DNA of 64,000 nt from Paenibacillus dendritiformis (GCF_021654795.1 NZ_AP025344.1:5828501-5892500), one strand, 5' to 3'; shown: positions 42,154-51,056, numbered from the stretch's first letter. Made by a program: numbers and translations. The notes: generated by a model not told the origin, from the letters alone.

Positions 42154-43308
42154 CTAGGTGAGGTAACGGTACAGACTTCGTATGAGGCGGCTTGCCCCGT
42201 ACCGCCCGGCATTCGGCATTTCTACCTGATACTGAAGGCATAGCTTGAGCACTTTGGCGACGATGGGCAGCTCGTTCTCCGGTTCGCTCTCGGCCTCGCG
42301 GCCCCCCGCGAACAAGGAGGACAGCATCCCGTCCGCGACCAGCATCGGTCCGTTCCAATTCCACTGCAGCCACTCCTCGTCCCATTGCACCGTAGAGGCC
42401 CCGATTTCCCAGACGACCTGCCGGGAACGCTGGCGATGCGCTTGAATGGTCCGCTCCAATGCCTTCATCCAAAATTCGGCCCGCTCCTCGCGCGATGCGG
42501 ATCGGGCGAGAGCGAGGCATGCCGCCTGGGCGCATACGGAAGAGATGGCGCCGTCGGCCCAGGGGAATTGTATCCGATCGAGGCGCGGCAGGGCGCAGCC
42601 TTGAATCAGTTGCTCCCACTCGTTCTGCCCCAGCCGTTCCTGCCCGGCCAATGCCATGCAGATGGAACGGACCGCCTCCTCCTTCACATCGTCGCGGTAT
42701 TGGCCGAACGCAAGCGAAGGATTGAACGGCTTATGAAGCCGGCGGCGGCAATCGGCAAGCGCAATGAGCCCGTTCAGCCGGACCCGCTGCGATTCCGCAT
42801 GCAGAGTGGCGTGAAGCAGCATATCCTCCGCTTCCGGCGCCGCGTCTTGCATCAGATGAATGACATAAATGGCCTGAATCGCCGTCTGCTCGTCTTCATG
42901 CAGGAGCGCGGTCCACTCCGCGAACCGGTCACGAAGTGCCGTCAGCCACCGTCCTGCCAACTGTTCCGCTTCCCCCTCCCCCGCTTCGTCCGGGATCCGG
43001 GAGTTCGGCGTAACGCCGAACGGAAGCCGGCAGGTCGCCGTCAGACGCAGCACCTGGGCGATGCCGTTCAAAATCGTCGCCTTCGCGACGGATTTGTTCT
43101 GCACGGTTAAAATATCGATCAGCGAATGGATCAATCCGCAGACAGCGATATCCATCTCAATGCTCTCGCTGCACAATTGTTCGAATAACGAATGGGCCGC
43201 ATCAGCCGACTGCTCCCGTGAACCGTTCTCCATCACGTGGAGCAATTCGGGCATATAATCTCCAGAGCCGAACGCATGCAGCCATCCCGCATCATAAGCC
43301 GTCCCCAT
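42154..43308 (-). CDS. Hypothetical all-helical protein, HEAT-repeat-like
   Basis: 384 residues, no signal peptide or membrane segment. The sequence consists of short amphipathic helices rich in Ala, Leu and Glu, for example SADAAHSLFEQLC, RLNGLIALADCRR, and EEAVRSICMALAG, with about 35-40 residue spacing that recalls HEAT or ARM repeats. Cysteine and tryptophan are fairly frequent. GGAGGAG seven bases before the ATG at 43308 gives the start. I do not recognise a family. Its own terminator follows, and it appears to be transcribed alone. A scaffold or protein-binding role is only a guess from the fold. Confidence 0.7.
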   Translation of the reverse strand: MGTAYDAGWLHAFGSGDYMPELLHVMENGSREQSADAAHSLFEQLCSESIEMDIAVCGLIHSLIDILTVQNKSVAKATILNGIAQVLRLTATCRLPFGVTPNSRIPDEAGEGEAEQLAGRWLTALRDRFAEWTALLHEDEQTAIQAIYVIHLMQDAAPEAEDMLLHATLHAESQRVRLNGLIALADCRRRLHKPFNPSLAFGQYRDDVKEEAVRSICMALAGQERLGQNEWEQLIQGCALPRLDRIQFPWADGAISSVCAQAACLALARSASREERAEFWMKALERTIQAHRQRSRQVVWEIGASTVQWDEEWLQWNWNGPMLVADGMLSSLFAGGREAESEPENELPIVAKVLKLCLQYQVEMPNAGRYGASRLIRSLYRYLT

Positions 43309-43672
43309 TACTCTCTCCTCCATATGCCTGCCCTTTCTATCGGGGCCGTGGTTTTAATTGCCATTATATCACTTGAGACGCGGGAAGTTACTGAAAAATA
43401 TCGGAAAATGTCGAAATGAAAAATGCCCGGCAGGCCGCATTCGCTCCAAAAAGAAAACCATTTCCGTTTCAAGTGGCCGATAAGCGGTGAAATCTATACT
43501 AGCATGACATTCTCCCCCCTTTTCGAATAGACGGCACGGAACGCCCCCTGGAGCCTTGCGCGGCAGGGGGCGTATCCATTCGCCGCAGCATTCTCCCCAT
43601 GGTTTCGGATGAAGAAGGCCGGAACGCAGGCATAACGTCAAAGAGATCCAGTCTCCGAGTCGGATATAAAAC
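43309..43672. other. Intergenic region with a GC-rich hairpin
   Basis: About 360 bp. A perfect 10-bp stem ACGCCCCCTG with CAGGGGGCGT and a 13-base loop spans about 43541-43573; it has no T-run, so it is not an obvious terminator. A 101-codon minus-strand frame lacks a ribosome site and is not called. Confidence 0.45.
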
Positions 43673-43703
43673 AAGTCCGGCCAGAATCCTCCGGCCGGAC
43701 TGT
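43673..43703 (-). terminator. Terminator after the secreted three-repeat protein
   Basis: Stem AGTCCGGCC with GGCCGGACT lies just past the stop codon and is followed on the minus strand by TTGTTTTAT. Confidence 0.85.
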
Positions 43704-43717
43704 CTTGTTCAGATATA

Positions 43718-44722
43718 TTATTCCGTTACCACAATTTGATAAGCATAGCTCATCGGCGGCAAAGACATGGTCATAATTTGCGCATGAAAGCCGATAATTT
43801 TTTGGCCGGCCTTCAGCTCGCTTGCCTTCAGCTCCTTGCCGTCCTTCGTCACGATCGTCGTATCCTTATTGACGGATAACACGATATCGTTGTTGGTGTT
43901 CCCGTCGGAATCCGCATCCAGGCGAATCGACGCCTGGCCGTCTTTCGCATTCACATCGAGAATCGTGCCTGTCTGGCGGACCGTCTCTTCCTTGACCACG
44001 ATGCTGGAGGCATTGCTGATCGGAGGCAGGCTCTTCGTCATCACCCCGCTGTAACGGGCTTCCACCCGGACATTGTTCTTGAGCGCATCGGCTGTAAGCT
44101 TGTTGCCCTTTTCATCCTTGATGACCGTCTTGTCGGTAATGTTCAGGATAACCGGATTCTCGCCCAGCAGCTCGATGCGATCCTTACTTGCGTTCACGAT
44201 GATGCCATCCGTTTTCTTTTCGTTCTTTTGCTCGTCATTGCCATTGCTCGGGCGTTCAACGACGATTTTTTCCGCCGTGCCCTGCGCCGGAATGCTGCGG
44301 GTCAGCTTCGGGCCGTACCAAGCGGTCACGGTCCAGCCTTTTTTTACCGCCTGGTGCAGATGCGCCTTTTTGCCGTTCTGATCCACAATCGCGGTCTCCT
44401 TCGTCAAGGCCAGCACCACGGTATCTTGCGCATTGTCCTGCACGCCCTCCCCGGTAACCGTGACATAAGCGCCGTTCTTATTGATGCGGATCTCTTCCAT
44501 TGTGCCTTTCGTGGCGAGCCAATCCTGTTCAATCGGCCGATCAAGATCCTTATTCTTATTGCCTTTTTCAACATGGTCTGCCTGTTGGCTGACGACCTGA
44601 CCGCTCACCTGATGGCTATTCGCCTTGCTGTTATTCGCTTGGGCCGCCGCAGTCAACGGCAGGGCCGCCATCACCAGCATGCTTACCGTCAATATCATTT
44701 TTGTCCATGTGCACTTTTTCAT
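43718..44722 (-). CDS. Secreted protein with three internal repeats, function unknown
   Basis: 334 residues: a signal peptide (MKKCTWTK, hydrophobic core, AAAQA cleavage region near 28), a polar Asn/Lys/Gln segment, then three repeats of about 80 residues at about 80-165, 175-250 and 255-334. Each repeat contains a strand, then T-x-I-V/K-D-x-x-G-K, then K-x-G-x-x-V/I, and closes with MT-x-SLPP or LTRSIPA followed by a short strand ending IVV. Motifs such as MTKSLPP and MTMSLPP show the repetition. GGGAGG precedes the ATG at 44722. The beta-rich repeats suggest an OB- or sandwich-like extracellular domain. I do not recognise the family. Confidence 0.8.
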   Translation of the reverse strand: MKKCTWTKMILTVSMLVMAALPLTAAAQANNSKANSHQVSGQVVSQQADHVEKGNKNKDLDRPIEQDWLATKGTMEEIRINKNGAYVTVTGEGVQDNAQDTVVLALTKETAIVDQNGKKAHLHQAVKKGWTVTAWYGPKLTRSIPAQGTAEKIVVERPSNGNDEQKNEKKTDGIIVNASKDRIELLGENPVILNITDKTVIKDEKGNKLTADALKNNVRVEARYSGVMTKSLPPISNASSIVVKEETVRQTGTILDVNAKDGQASIRLDADSDGNTNNDIVLSVNKDTTIVTKDGKELKASELKAGQKIIGFHAQIMTMSLPPMSYAYQIVVTE

Positions 44723-44880
44723 CTGATATTCCTCCCTGTCTGTTCCTGGAAGTTCGGGCCTTCCCCGATGCATATGTTGCGGGGGAATGCCTCGTTCATT
44801 GTTACAGACGGGCCCATATCGACAGATGTTGCAGTTCGCCGTCATTTTTTTCTTAGCCATGGATCAGGGAACCGAAGCCG

Positions 44881-46236
44881 TCACAATATGCCGATAGAAG
44901 ACAGGAAAATGAGAACGATGAGAATCGGCACTACATACCGCATCATAATTCCCCACACCCGTCCCATAAACGGACGGATCCCGGCTTCCTTCTTGGCGCC
45001 GGTCCAGACGAAGCCGATCAGCACCGTCACGAACAAGCCGCTTAGCGGCAGCATTATATTGGAGGTGAGGAAGTCAAGCCAATCGAACAGATTGCGGCCG
45101 CCGAGGGTCCAATCCGTCAAGACGCCGCCGGCCGCCAGCGTCGCCGGGAGAGCGATAATATACACCGCACCCATGACCAGCAGCGTCGCCCAACTGCGCT
45201 TCAACCGGAACCGCCGGATGATGAAGGCCACCGGAACTTCGATCAGCGACAGGCAGGAAGTAAGCGCCGCGATGGCGAGCAGAATGAAGAACAGCCCCCC
45301 GAACCACTCTCCATACGGCATCGAGGCAAAAGCGGCGGGCAGCGCCGCGAAGACAAGGCCGGGCCCCGAATTCGGCTCGATTCCGAACGTGAAGGTGGTC
45401 GGGAAGATAATAAGTCCGGCAATGAGCGCGTACACCAGATCCCCGGCCCCCACCGCCAGAGTCGCGGCGGGCAGCGATTGATGCGAATCCACGTATCCGC
45501 CATACGTAATCATTGCTCCTATCCCGAGAGAAAGGGAGAAGAAAGCAAGCCCAAGCGCCATCAACGCGGATTGAAAAGTCAATTTTGAAAAATCGGGATA
45601 CAAAAAGTAGGATATGCCTTCGGCTGCGCCCTCCAGCGTCAATGTCCACACCAGCATAACCACCAAAATGATCAGCAGTCCGGGAATGACGATTTTGTTG
45701 AATTTCTCAAGCCCTCCCGAAATGCCGCGGGCAATGATGTAGCCGGTCAACAGAAGCACGGCCAACTGCCACAGCACCGGCCCCCAGCCGGCGGTAAAGG
45801 CCGAGAAATGCCCTTCATAATCCGAATCGGCATACAAGACGCCCGTCAGCGATTCGAAGGCATAATGAAGCGTCCATCCCGCAATGGTGCTGTAATACGT
45901 TAAAATAAGAAAGGGAGCAAGCACAGCGATAAATCCGATCGCGCCCCAGCCTTTCTTGCCGGACAGCTTGCGGAAGGCCGTGACCGGATCGCCCCTGCCT
46001 GCCCGCCCGACAGTCAGCTCTCCCAGCAGAACCGGAAGCCCTACGAGCACAAGGCAGAGGATGAACAGCAGGAAAAAGGCCCCTCCCCCGTTTTGGCCGG
46101 TGACATAGGGGAACTTCCACATATTGCCCAGCCCTACCGAGCTGCCGATAGCCGCCAGAATAAACCCGGAAGAGCTGCTGAATTGATCTTTGTTTTTGTC
46201 GATGCGACGATAAGTTGCTTTTTGTTGTCTTGACAT
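44881..46236 (-). CDS. Sodium-dependent transporter, neurotransmitter:sodium symporter family
   Basis: About 451 residues with 11-12 membrane segments. The family start SGFILAAIGSSVGLGNMWKFPYVTGQNGGGAFFL, with the unwound helix 1 glycine pair, is clear (residues about 24-56); the protein resembles YocR/YhdH of Bacillus and LeuT. It should import an amino acid or related solute with sodium; the substrate cannot be told. The start is uncertain because AAGGAG lies 14 bases before the ATG at 46236; the GTG overlapping it (46251) seems less likely. Confidence 0.9.
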   Translation of the reverse strand: MSRQQKATYRRIDKNKDQFSSSSGFILAAIGSSVGLGNMWKFPYVTGQNGGGAFFLLFILCLVLVGLPVLLGELTVGRAGRGDPVTAFRKLSGKKGWGAIGFIAVLAPFLILTYYSTIAGWTLHYAFESLTGVLYADSDYEGHFSAFTAGWGPVLWQLAVLLLTGYIIARGISGGLEKFNKIVIPGLLIILVVMLVWTLTLEGAAEGISYFLYPDFSKLTFQSALMALGLAFFSLSLGIGAMITYGGYVDSHQSLPAATLAVGAGDLVYALIAGLIIFPTTFTFGIEPNSGPGLVFAALPAAFASMPYGEWFGGLFFILLAIAALTSCLSLIEVPVAFIIRRFRLKRSWATLLVMGAVYIIALPATLAAGGVLTDWTLGGRNLFDWLDFLTSNIMLPLSGLFVTVLIGFVWTGAKKEAGIRPFMGRVWGIMMRYVVPILIVLIFLSSIGIL

Positions 46237-46362
46237 GCGTACCGATTGCACTCCTTGCTCTGCTCTATTTTTTCTAGGTTACCCGCAAACACCGGTTCAC
46301 TGCAATACTTATGCCAAAAAAACAAAGGGACTATCCTATAAGAATCTTAAATTTGAAGAGGG

Positions 46363-46418
46363 ACAAGACGGGATTGCGGCCAATTGGGGTGGCGGACAAG
46401 ACGGGATTGCGGCAACGG
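46363..46418. repeat. Direct repeat pair of about 20 bases
   Basis: GGACAAGACGGGATTGCGGC occurs twice, 36 bases apart, in otherwise unremarkable non-coding sequence downstream of nothing and upstream of the SNF transporter gene. Its purpose is unknown. Confidence 0.75.
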
Positions 46419-46470
46419 CGTAGGCGGAGAAGACGGCAGAGCAATGCGTTAGAAAGGATGTAAGATAGTG

Positions 46471-46494
46471 AAATCCTGCGTAAACGCAGGATTT
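46471..46494. repeat. Perfect inverted repeat related to module B
   Basis: AAATCCTGCGT, two bases, ACGCAGGATTT. The half AAATCCTGCGTAAA is the same as the start of a quasi-repeat in the module B copy near 10 kb. Confidence 0.8.
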
Positions 46495-46704
46495 ATCGCT
46501 ATTTAAGCCGATATTCGGTGAATTTCCTGCCAAAGCGCATCAATTTTTATTGATTAATGCTTTCCACCATAGCAATGGCTGAAAATCCTGCAGTTTTCAG
46601 GCTGTTGAGAAAGAAGTTTTGAGTAGGGAAATGGATATTTCCACCATTCTGAAAACTGCACCATTTCCCTAGACACGCCCATCCGGCAGTCGAAATCCGC
46701 AAAA

Positions 46705-46964
46705 CTCCACGATTTCTCCAGACGCTCCTATTCAGTAAGCGAAATCCTGCATAAATACAGCAATTCGATATGGACGACTATTCCAGAAAGGGAATCCTGC
46801 AAAATGACAGGAATTTTCCCCGTTTCGCTTCGGCTTGAAGCAAAAGGGCCTAAAATGATGTAGATTTGCAGCAATTCCTCGGGATGTGGACTCATTAAGC
46901 CGAAATTCCTGTAAAATAGCAGCAATTTCCTCCGCACGTCCAAGCCCCAGGAGGCAACGATGCT
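46705..46964. repeat. Dispersed repeat module B, second copy
   Basis: Matches 9976-10234 in the same orientation, roughly 86 percent over the 200 bases that I aligned by hand. It again contains four CCTG..CAGCAATT quasi-repeats. A 97-codon minus-strand frame is open through it but shares only about three quarters of its residues with the other copy, less than the DNA identity would give under protein constraint. Confidence 0.8.
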
Positions 46965-47113
46965 TCGAGCAGGCCGATAATGCTTCCAGCAGGCCGGATA
47001 ATGCGATGATGCCCCCAGCATCCGACGCGGTCGCTTTGGATCCCGTAAAATCAGGCCATTGAGTAGTCTATGGGGCTTTTTACTTGTGATTGATCTCTTC
47101 TCCCGGTAGAGAA

Positions 47114-47209
47114 AATCGATTTAAAACGCTCTAAGAGCCAAAGTTTGGATGAGGAAAATGGACCATCTCCCCCCCCTCACAAAAAACAGGGGTTTTCCAA
47201 CAGCCTGAG
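47114..47209. repeat. Dispersed repeat module A, second copy
   Basis: Matches 9884-9973 (shared core ATTTAAAACGCT, then GAGGAAAATGGAC-like, then the G/C-run hairpin). Here it lies about 150 bp beyond module B, whereas near 10 kb it is directly joined to module B on the other side, so the modules have been rearranged. Confidence 0.65.
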
Positions 47210-47511
47210 TTTTGCAGGAATACCTGTAACGGGAGTGCTCGCCATAAGGAAAACTGTATTTCTGCAGCTTTTTCGGCAATTCGGCCGATGAATAGCAAGG
47301 GGAAGCAAAATGGGGCAGACAAGCGGACGAAGCAAAAAGAAAAAAGCAAAAAAACAAACAAAGCGGCCGCCCGTCACTTCGAAGCAGAGAAATATTGAAC
47401 AGCGGGGGTTGTTCGGCAAAACGCGGTACGCGTGTTCAACAGGCCGGGGCTATCTCATGGCAGTGTCACGCTGCTCATGGGACAGCCCCGTTCGGCCCGG
47501 CGCCGATCGCC
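47210..47511. other. Intergenic region after ecfT with large hairpin
   Basis: About 300 bp. A strong imperfect hairpin built on GGGGCT (47446-47451) and AGCCCC (47484-47489) lies 20 bases past the ecfT stop and may end that transcript, though a T-run is lacking. Upstream of it is a purine-rich stretch with runs of A. No gene was recognised. Confidence 0.5.
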
Positions 47512-48342
47512 TTAGGCGAAGGGATACCAGAATGTTCCGAATCCCTGGACGCGCGCCGCAATGGCCGCGATCAGCGCCACGGCGCTAACCGCAATAATGA
47601 TGTAATCCTCCCGCCCCCACACCGTGGCCGAATACCAGGTGCGGCGCGAATGCTTGCCGAAGCCCCTCAAATCCATCGCATTCGAGATCGTCTCGATCCG
47701 GTGCAGCGAGGACTGGACGAGCGGTATGGAGATCGATATAAAGTGCTTCAGCCGCTGCGAGAACGAGCCTTCTCCCTTGCCAAATCCGATCCCGCGCGCC
47801 TGCATCGCATTCGAGATATTGCGAAATTCCGCCTGCATATCCGGAATGTAGCGGAAGGCGATGCTGAACGCATAGGCGACCTTGTACGGCACGCCCACCC
47901 GGTTCAGGCTGCTGGCCAGCCGGGTCGGATGCGTCGTATAGATGAAGAGCACCGTTATCGGCATAAGGGACATATATTTCATCGATAAGGTCAATACGTA
48001 GATGACGGTCTCCAACGTCAGCACATTATAGCCGAGATTGGCGATAACCGTCGTCGAACCGGTGACCTCGCTTCCGTAAGCCGGCGTCACGACGAGGGTG
48101 AACAGCGAGTTGAACACGTTGAAGACGATCATGAGCCAGACGAGCAGACGGATGCGCCGCCATGGCAGCTTCGCGCTGACGAGCATGACGATGCCCAGCA
48201 GAAAGAGCGGCACGAAGACGCGCAGATCCTGGAACAAAAAGACGGCGACCGTCCACACGGCCAGCAGAAGCAGCTTGGCCGCTCCGTCCATCCGGTGGAA
48301 CAGGGTATTGCGGTCGATGTATAGCATCCCCGCCTTACTCAT
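47512..48342 (-). CDS. ecfT: ECF transporter T component (EcfT)
   Basis: 276 residues with about six hydrophobic segments and the two coupling-helix motifs with Ala-Arg-Gly or related triplets, AMQARGIGFG and AMDLRGFG, that dock on the ATPases. It is the transmembrane scaffold of an energy-coupling factor importer. It overlaps the ATPase gene by eight bases, so the three genes at 47.5-50.7 kb form one unit. Confidence 0.92.
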   Translation of the reverse strand: MSKAGMLYIDRNTLFHRMDGAAKLLLLAVWTVAVFLFQDLRVFVPLFLLGIVMLVSAKLPWRRIRLLVWLMIVFNVFNSLFTLVVTPAYGSEVTGSTTVIANLGYNVLTLETVIYVLTLSMKYMSLMPITVLFIYTTHPTRLASSLNRVGVPYKVAYAFSIAFRYIPDMQAEFRNISNAMQARGIGFGKGEGSFSQRLKHFISISIPLVQSSLHRIETISNAMDLRGFGKHSRRTWYSATVWGREDYIIIAVSAVALIAAIAARVQGFGTFWYPFA

Positions 48343-50047
48343 GATGATTCACCTTCTTCTCATGTGCAATGAAATCGCGCACCAGCATGTCCGGGGCAGC
48401 GGCCCCCGTCAGCCGCGCCAGCGCGCCCAGCGACGTCTCCTTCAGATTGGCGCGCGCGATGGCGGCTTCATCCGTGAGCACCGACGCCGTCTCGCCGCAA
48501 GCGATGATGGCGCCGTCGCAGAGCACGGCGGCTCGCTCGGTATACTCCAGTGCGAGATGCATGTCATGGGTAATGAACAGGAACGACAGCCCGCTGTCGG
48601 CCAGCCTCGCGATAAAGCTCATAAATTCCGTATAATGCTTGTAATCCTGTCCGGCCGTCGGCTCGTCCAGAATCATCAGCCGCGGCTCCAGCGCCAGAAT
48701 GGAGGCAATCGTGACGCGCTTCTTCTGTCCGTAGCTCAAGGCGGAGATCGGCCATTGCCGGTAGCCGTGCAGGCCGCAGATGCGCAGCGTCTCCTCCACG
48801 CGGGACGAGACCTCTTCCTCGCCAAGCCCCCGCACCCGCAGACCGAGCGCGACTTCATCCCAGATCATCGCCTGGGTAATCATATGGTTCGGGTTCTGCA
48901 TGACATAGCCGATCTGCTGGCCGAGACGGCGAATCGACCAGCTGCGGGTGTCTTCTCCCAGCAAGCGGATCGCGCCGGACGAAGGCTTCGCAATTCCGGT
49001 GAGCAGATGGGACAAGGTTGACTTGCCTGCGCCGTTATTGCCCAGCAGGGCCAGCCGTTCTCCTTGCCCGATCGTCAGGCTGACTCCGCGAATGACCTCG
49101 CGTTCGCCGTCATAGGAAAAGCGGACATTGTCCATCTCGATCAGCGGTTCACGGTCAGGCAACGGCTTCTCCGCATCGGCGGCGGCGACGAAGGCGGCCA
49201 GGCGAGATCGGTATTCCGGATTCGCGCCGGCCTGCGCGAGCGAGGACGGATGATCCTCCGGCTTCAGCTCGCAGCCGGCATATTTGAGCGCGGTCACATA
49301 CAGCGGTTCGCGCAAGCCGTGCGCGCTCATGACGGAAGAAGCCAGAATCTCGTCGGGGGTTCCCGTCCGGACAATCCGTCCCTCCGCCATGAGCACGATG
49401 CGATCGATAGGCTGCTCCAGCACGTCCTCGACGCGATGTTCGATGATGAGAATCGTCTTCCCCGTCTGCTGATGGATGTCCTCGATCAAGGCCATCGCAT
49501 GCTTGCCGCTGGCCGGATCAAGGTTCGCGAGCGGCTCGTCGAAGAGCAGAACGTCAGCCTCCATCGACAGCACGCCTGCGAGCGATACCCGCTGCTTCTG
49601 TCCGCCGGACAGCTCATGCGGGCTGTGCCCGATATGAGGCAGCATATCAACGATCTCCAGAGCGCGGGCCACCTTGGGCTTCATCTCCGCCGCGGGCATG
49701 CAATCATTCTCGAACGCGAAGGCGACATCCTCGCCCACCGACAGTCCGATGAACTGGCCGTCCTGATCCTGCAGAATCGTGCCGACGCTGCGGCTGATCT
49801 CGAAGATGCTCAGATCGGACGGACGCCGCCCTTGCAGACTGTATTCGCCGCCAATCGTCCCCCCGTACGTAAATGGAATCAGCCCATTGATGCAATGGGC
49901 CAATGTGGACTTGCCGGAACCGCTCGGTCCGGCAATCAATATTTTTTCCCCCGGGTAAATGTCCAGAGTGATATGTTTCAGAGTCGGTTCGGACAAGCTG
50001 CGATATTGAAAGCTGAAATCCCGAAACGAGATAAGCGGTTCCTTCAT
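48335..50047 (-). CDS. ECF transporter ATPase, two fused ABC domains
   Basis: About 570 residues: two complete ABC domains in one chain. The first has Walker A GPSGSGKST and signature LSGGQKQR, with LLFDEPLANLDP; the second has GNNGAGKST, LSYGQKKR and LILDEPTAGQD. In most Bacillales ECF ATPases are two proteins (EcfA1, EcfA2); a fused form is typical of dedicated systems such as YkoD. The ATG at 50047 is 11 bases from AGGAG; an earlier in-frame ATG (about 50077) is possible. Confidence 0.92.
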   Translation of the reverse strand: MKEPLISFRDFSFQYRSLSEPTLKHITLDIYPGEKILIAGPSGSGKSTLAHCINGLIPFTYGGTIGGEYSLQGRRPSDLSIFEISRSVGTILQDQDGQFIGLSVGEDVAFAFENDCMPAAEMKPKVARALEIVDMLPHIGHSPHELSGGQKQRVSLAGVLSMEADVLLFDEPLANLDPASGKHAMALIEDIHQQTGKTILIIEHRVEDVLEQPIDRIVLMAEGRIVRTGTPDEILASSVMSAHGLREPLYVTALKYAGCELKPEDHPSSLAQAGANPEYRSRLAAFVAAADAEKPLPDREPLIEMDNVRFSYDGEREVIRGVSLTIGQGERLALLGNNGAGKSTLSHLLTGIAKPSSGAIRLLGEDTRSWSIRRLGQQIGYVMQNPNHMITQAMIWDEVALGLRVRGLGEEEVSSRVEETLRICGLHGYRQWPISALSYGQKKRVTIASILALEPRLMILDEPTAGQDYKHYTEFMSFIARLADSGLSFLFITHDMHLALEYTERAAVLCDGAIIACGETASVLTDEAAIARANLKETSLGALARLTGAAAPDMLVRDFIAHEKKVNHHE

Positions 50048-50172
50048 GATTTCGATAACTCCTGTCACATGCTGCATGCCAATCCCGGTTCCACCGGAAG
50101 AGGCCCCATGGAGGACGTCCAATCCCGCCACGCGCCCCTCCTATGCGGTGGACTCCTTTCGTTTCCAGCAGC

Positions 50173-50736
50173 TTATTTAAGTACCCGCAAATTCGAATTG
50201 CGGCGGTTCAGTCGGATAAGACCAAGCACGGCCGAGACGCCCAGCACCAAGTGAACGGCGATGTTGGCCAAGGTCGAAGCGAAGAATTGGAGCCACATTT
50301 TGTCCGGCGCCTCTCCCAGCAAATACACATCCAGGATGCTTGACAGTCCAAAGCCGGCAGCCAGCGCCAGCGAACCGGTGATCGCGAGCGTCCAGATGGC
50401 TCCCTTCGTCGAGCGGCCTTCGTTGACATTGAAAGACTTGTTTATGTAGACGAGCCCCATTCCGAATCCGGAAATCGCCGATCCAAGCACCCATGTCCAC
50501 CAGATCGTGCCGCCGCCCCAAGTCAAATCGGTAATGATATGACCGATGGCCCCGCTCAACAGACCGACGATCGGACCGAACATCGCCCCGAAAATGGTCA
50601 GAATCGCAATGGCCGGGCGCAGGCCCGTCTGCGGCACCAGCGGAATCGTAACCGTGCTTAACAGGCCGTATAACGCCGCTCCGATTCCGATGGCAACAAC
50701 CGTTTTGGTGCTAAAGTTGAACATCGATTGCTTCAT
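50173..50736 (-). CDS. ECF transporter S component, substrate unknown
   Basis: A 187-residue membrane protein with five to six helices. It starts with FNFSTKTVVAIGIGAALYG and contains GAMFGPIVGLLSGAIGHIITDL and WWTWVLGSAISGFGMG, a pattern typical of the UPF0397 group of S components. These bind small vitamins or precursors; the substrate of this group is not settled as far as I know. It lies at the head of the unit with the fused ATPase and EcfT. I found no TPP, cobalamin, FMN, SAM or preQ1 riboswitch in the 265 bp upstream, which would have revealed the substrate. Confidence 0.87.
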   Translation of the reverse strand: MKQSMFNFSTKTVVAIGIGAALYGLLSTVTIPLVPQTGLRPAIAILTIFGAMFGPIVGLLSGAIGHIITDLTWGGGTIWWTWVLGSAISGFGMGLVYINKSFNVNEGRSTKGAIWTLAITGSLALAAGFGLSSILDVYLLGEAPDKMWLQFFASTLANIAVHLVLGVSAVLGLIRLNRRNSNLRVLK

Positions 50737-51002
50737 GCTTCAACCCTTCTTTCCTGGTTTAATATGTATCGACATTCGCCCGTTCGGCAAACTTAGGAGA
50801 GCGATATGCGTAAAATCCGAACGTTTGATTGTGATTCCGATAATAATATAAAGGATATTCCAAGGTAAGGGTACAGTTTTTATTTCCCATAAATGAATGT
50901 GACTCACAGTTCTGGCAAGGCGGGCGGAACAAGCTGAGCGAGGTGCTTCATAGGCGCAGGTTGAGAACTCTCCCGGCCCGGTGAGCTGGGAGCATAAAGG
51001 AA
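50737..51002. other. Leader region of the ECF unit
   Basis: On the minus strand there is an A/T-rich tract with TATATTATTATC near 50840-50851 that could be a -10 region. Upstream is a C/G-rich stretch with CCCGGC/GCCGGG pairing near 50970-50985. No known riboswitch class was recognised. Confidence 0.4.
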
Positions 51003-51025
51003 GCCACAGGCTCGGGGTCTGTGGC
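51003..51025 (-). terminator. Terminator after fni
   Basis: Stem GCCACAG with CTGTGGC, followed on the minus strand by TTCCTTT, about 30 bases past the stop. Confidence 0.7.
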
Positions 51026-51056
51026 CGCTGGATGTGTCCATTATAGCAAAGCTTGC

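Larger units (their letters stand above)
46237..46704. other. Non-coding region with direct and inverted repeats
   Basis: About 470 bp before repeat module B. It holds a direct repeat of about 20 bases (GGACAAGACGGGATTGCGGC) at about 46363-46382 and 46399-46418, and a perfect 11-bp inverted repeat, AAATCCTGCGT with ACGCAGGATTT, at 46471-46494. The latter shares its core with the quasi-repeats of module B. No gene with a ribosome site was found. Confidence 0.6.

Noticed and set aside
47121..47361. Overlapping 76-80 codon frames with Phe- and Cys-rich products after repeat module A
   Set aside because: Low-complexity translations of the purine-rich stretch, no ribosome site, and part of the repeat.
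50737..51002. A riboswitch in front of the ECF unit
   Set aside because: I looked for TPP, FMN, cobalamin, SAM and preQ1 conserved blocks in the leader and found none convincing.
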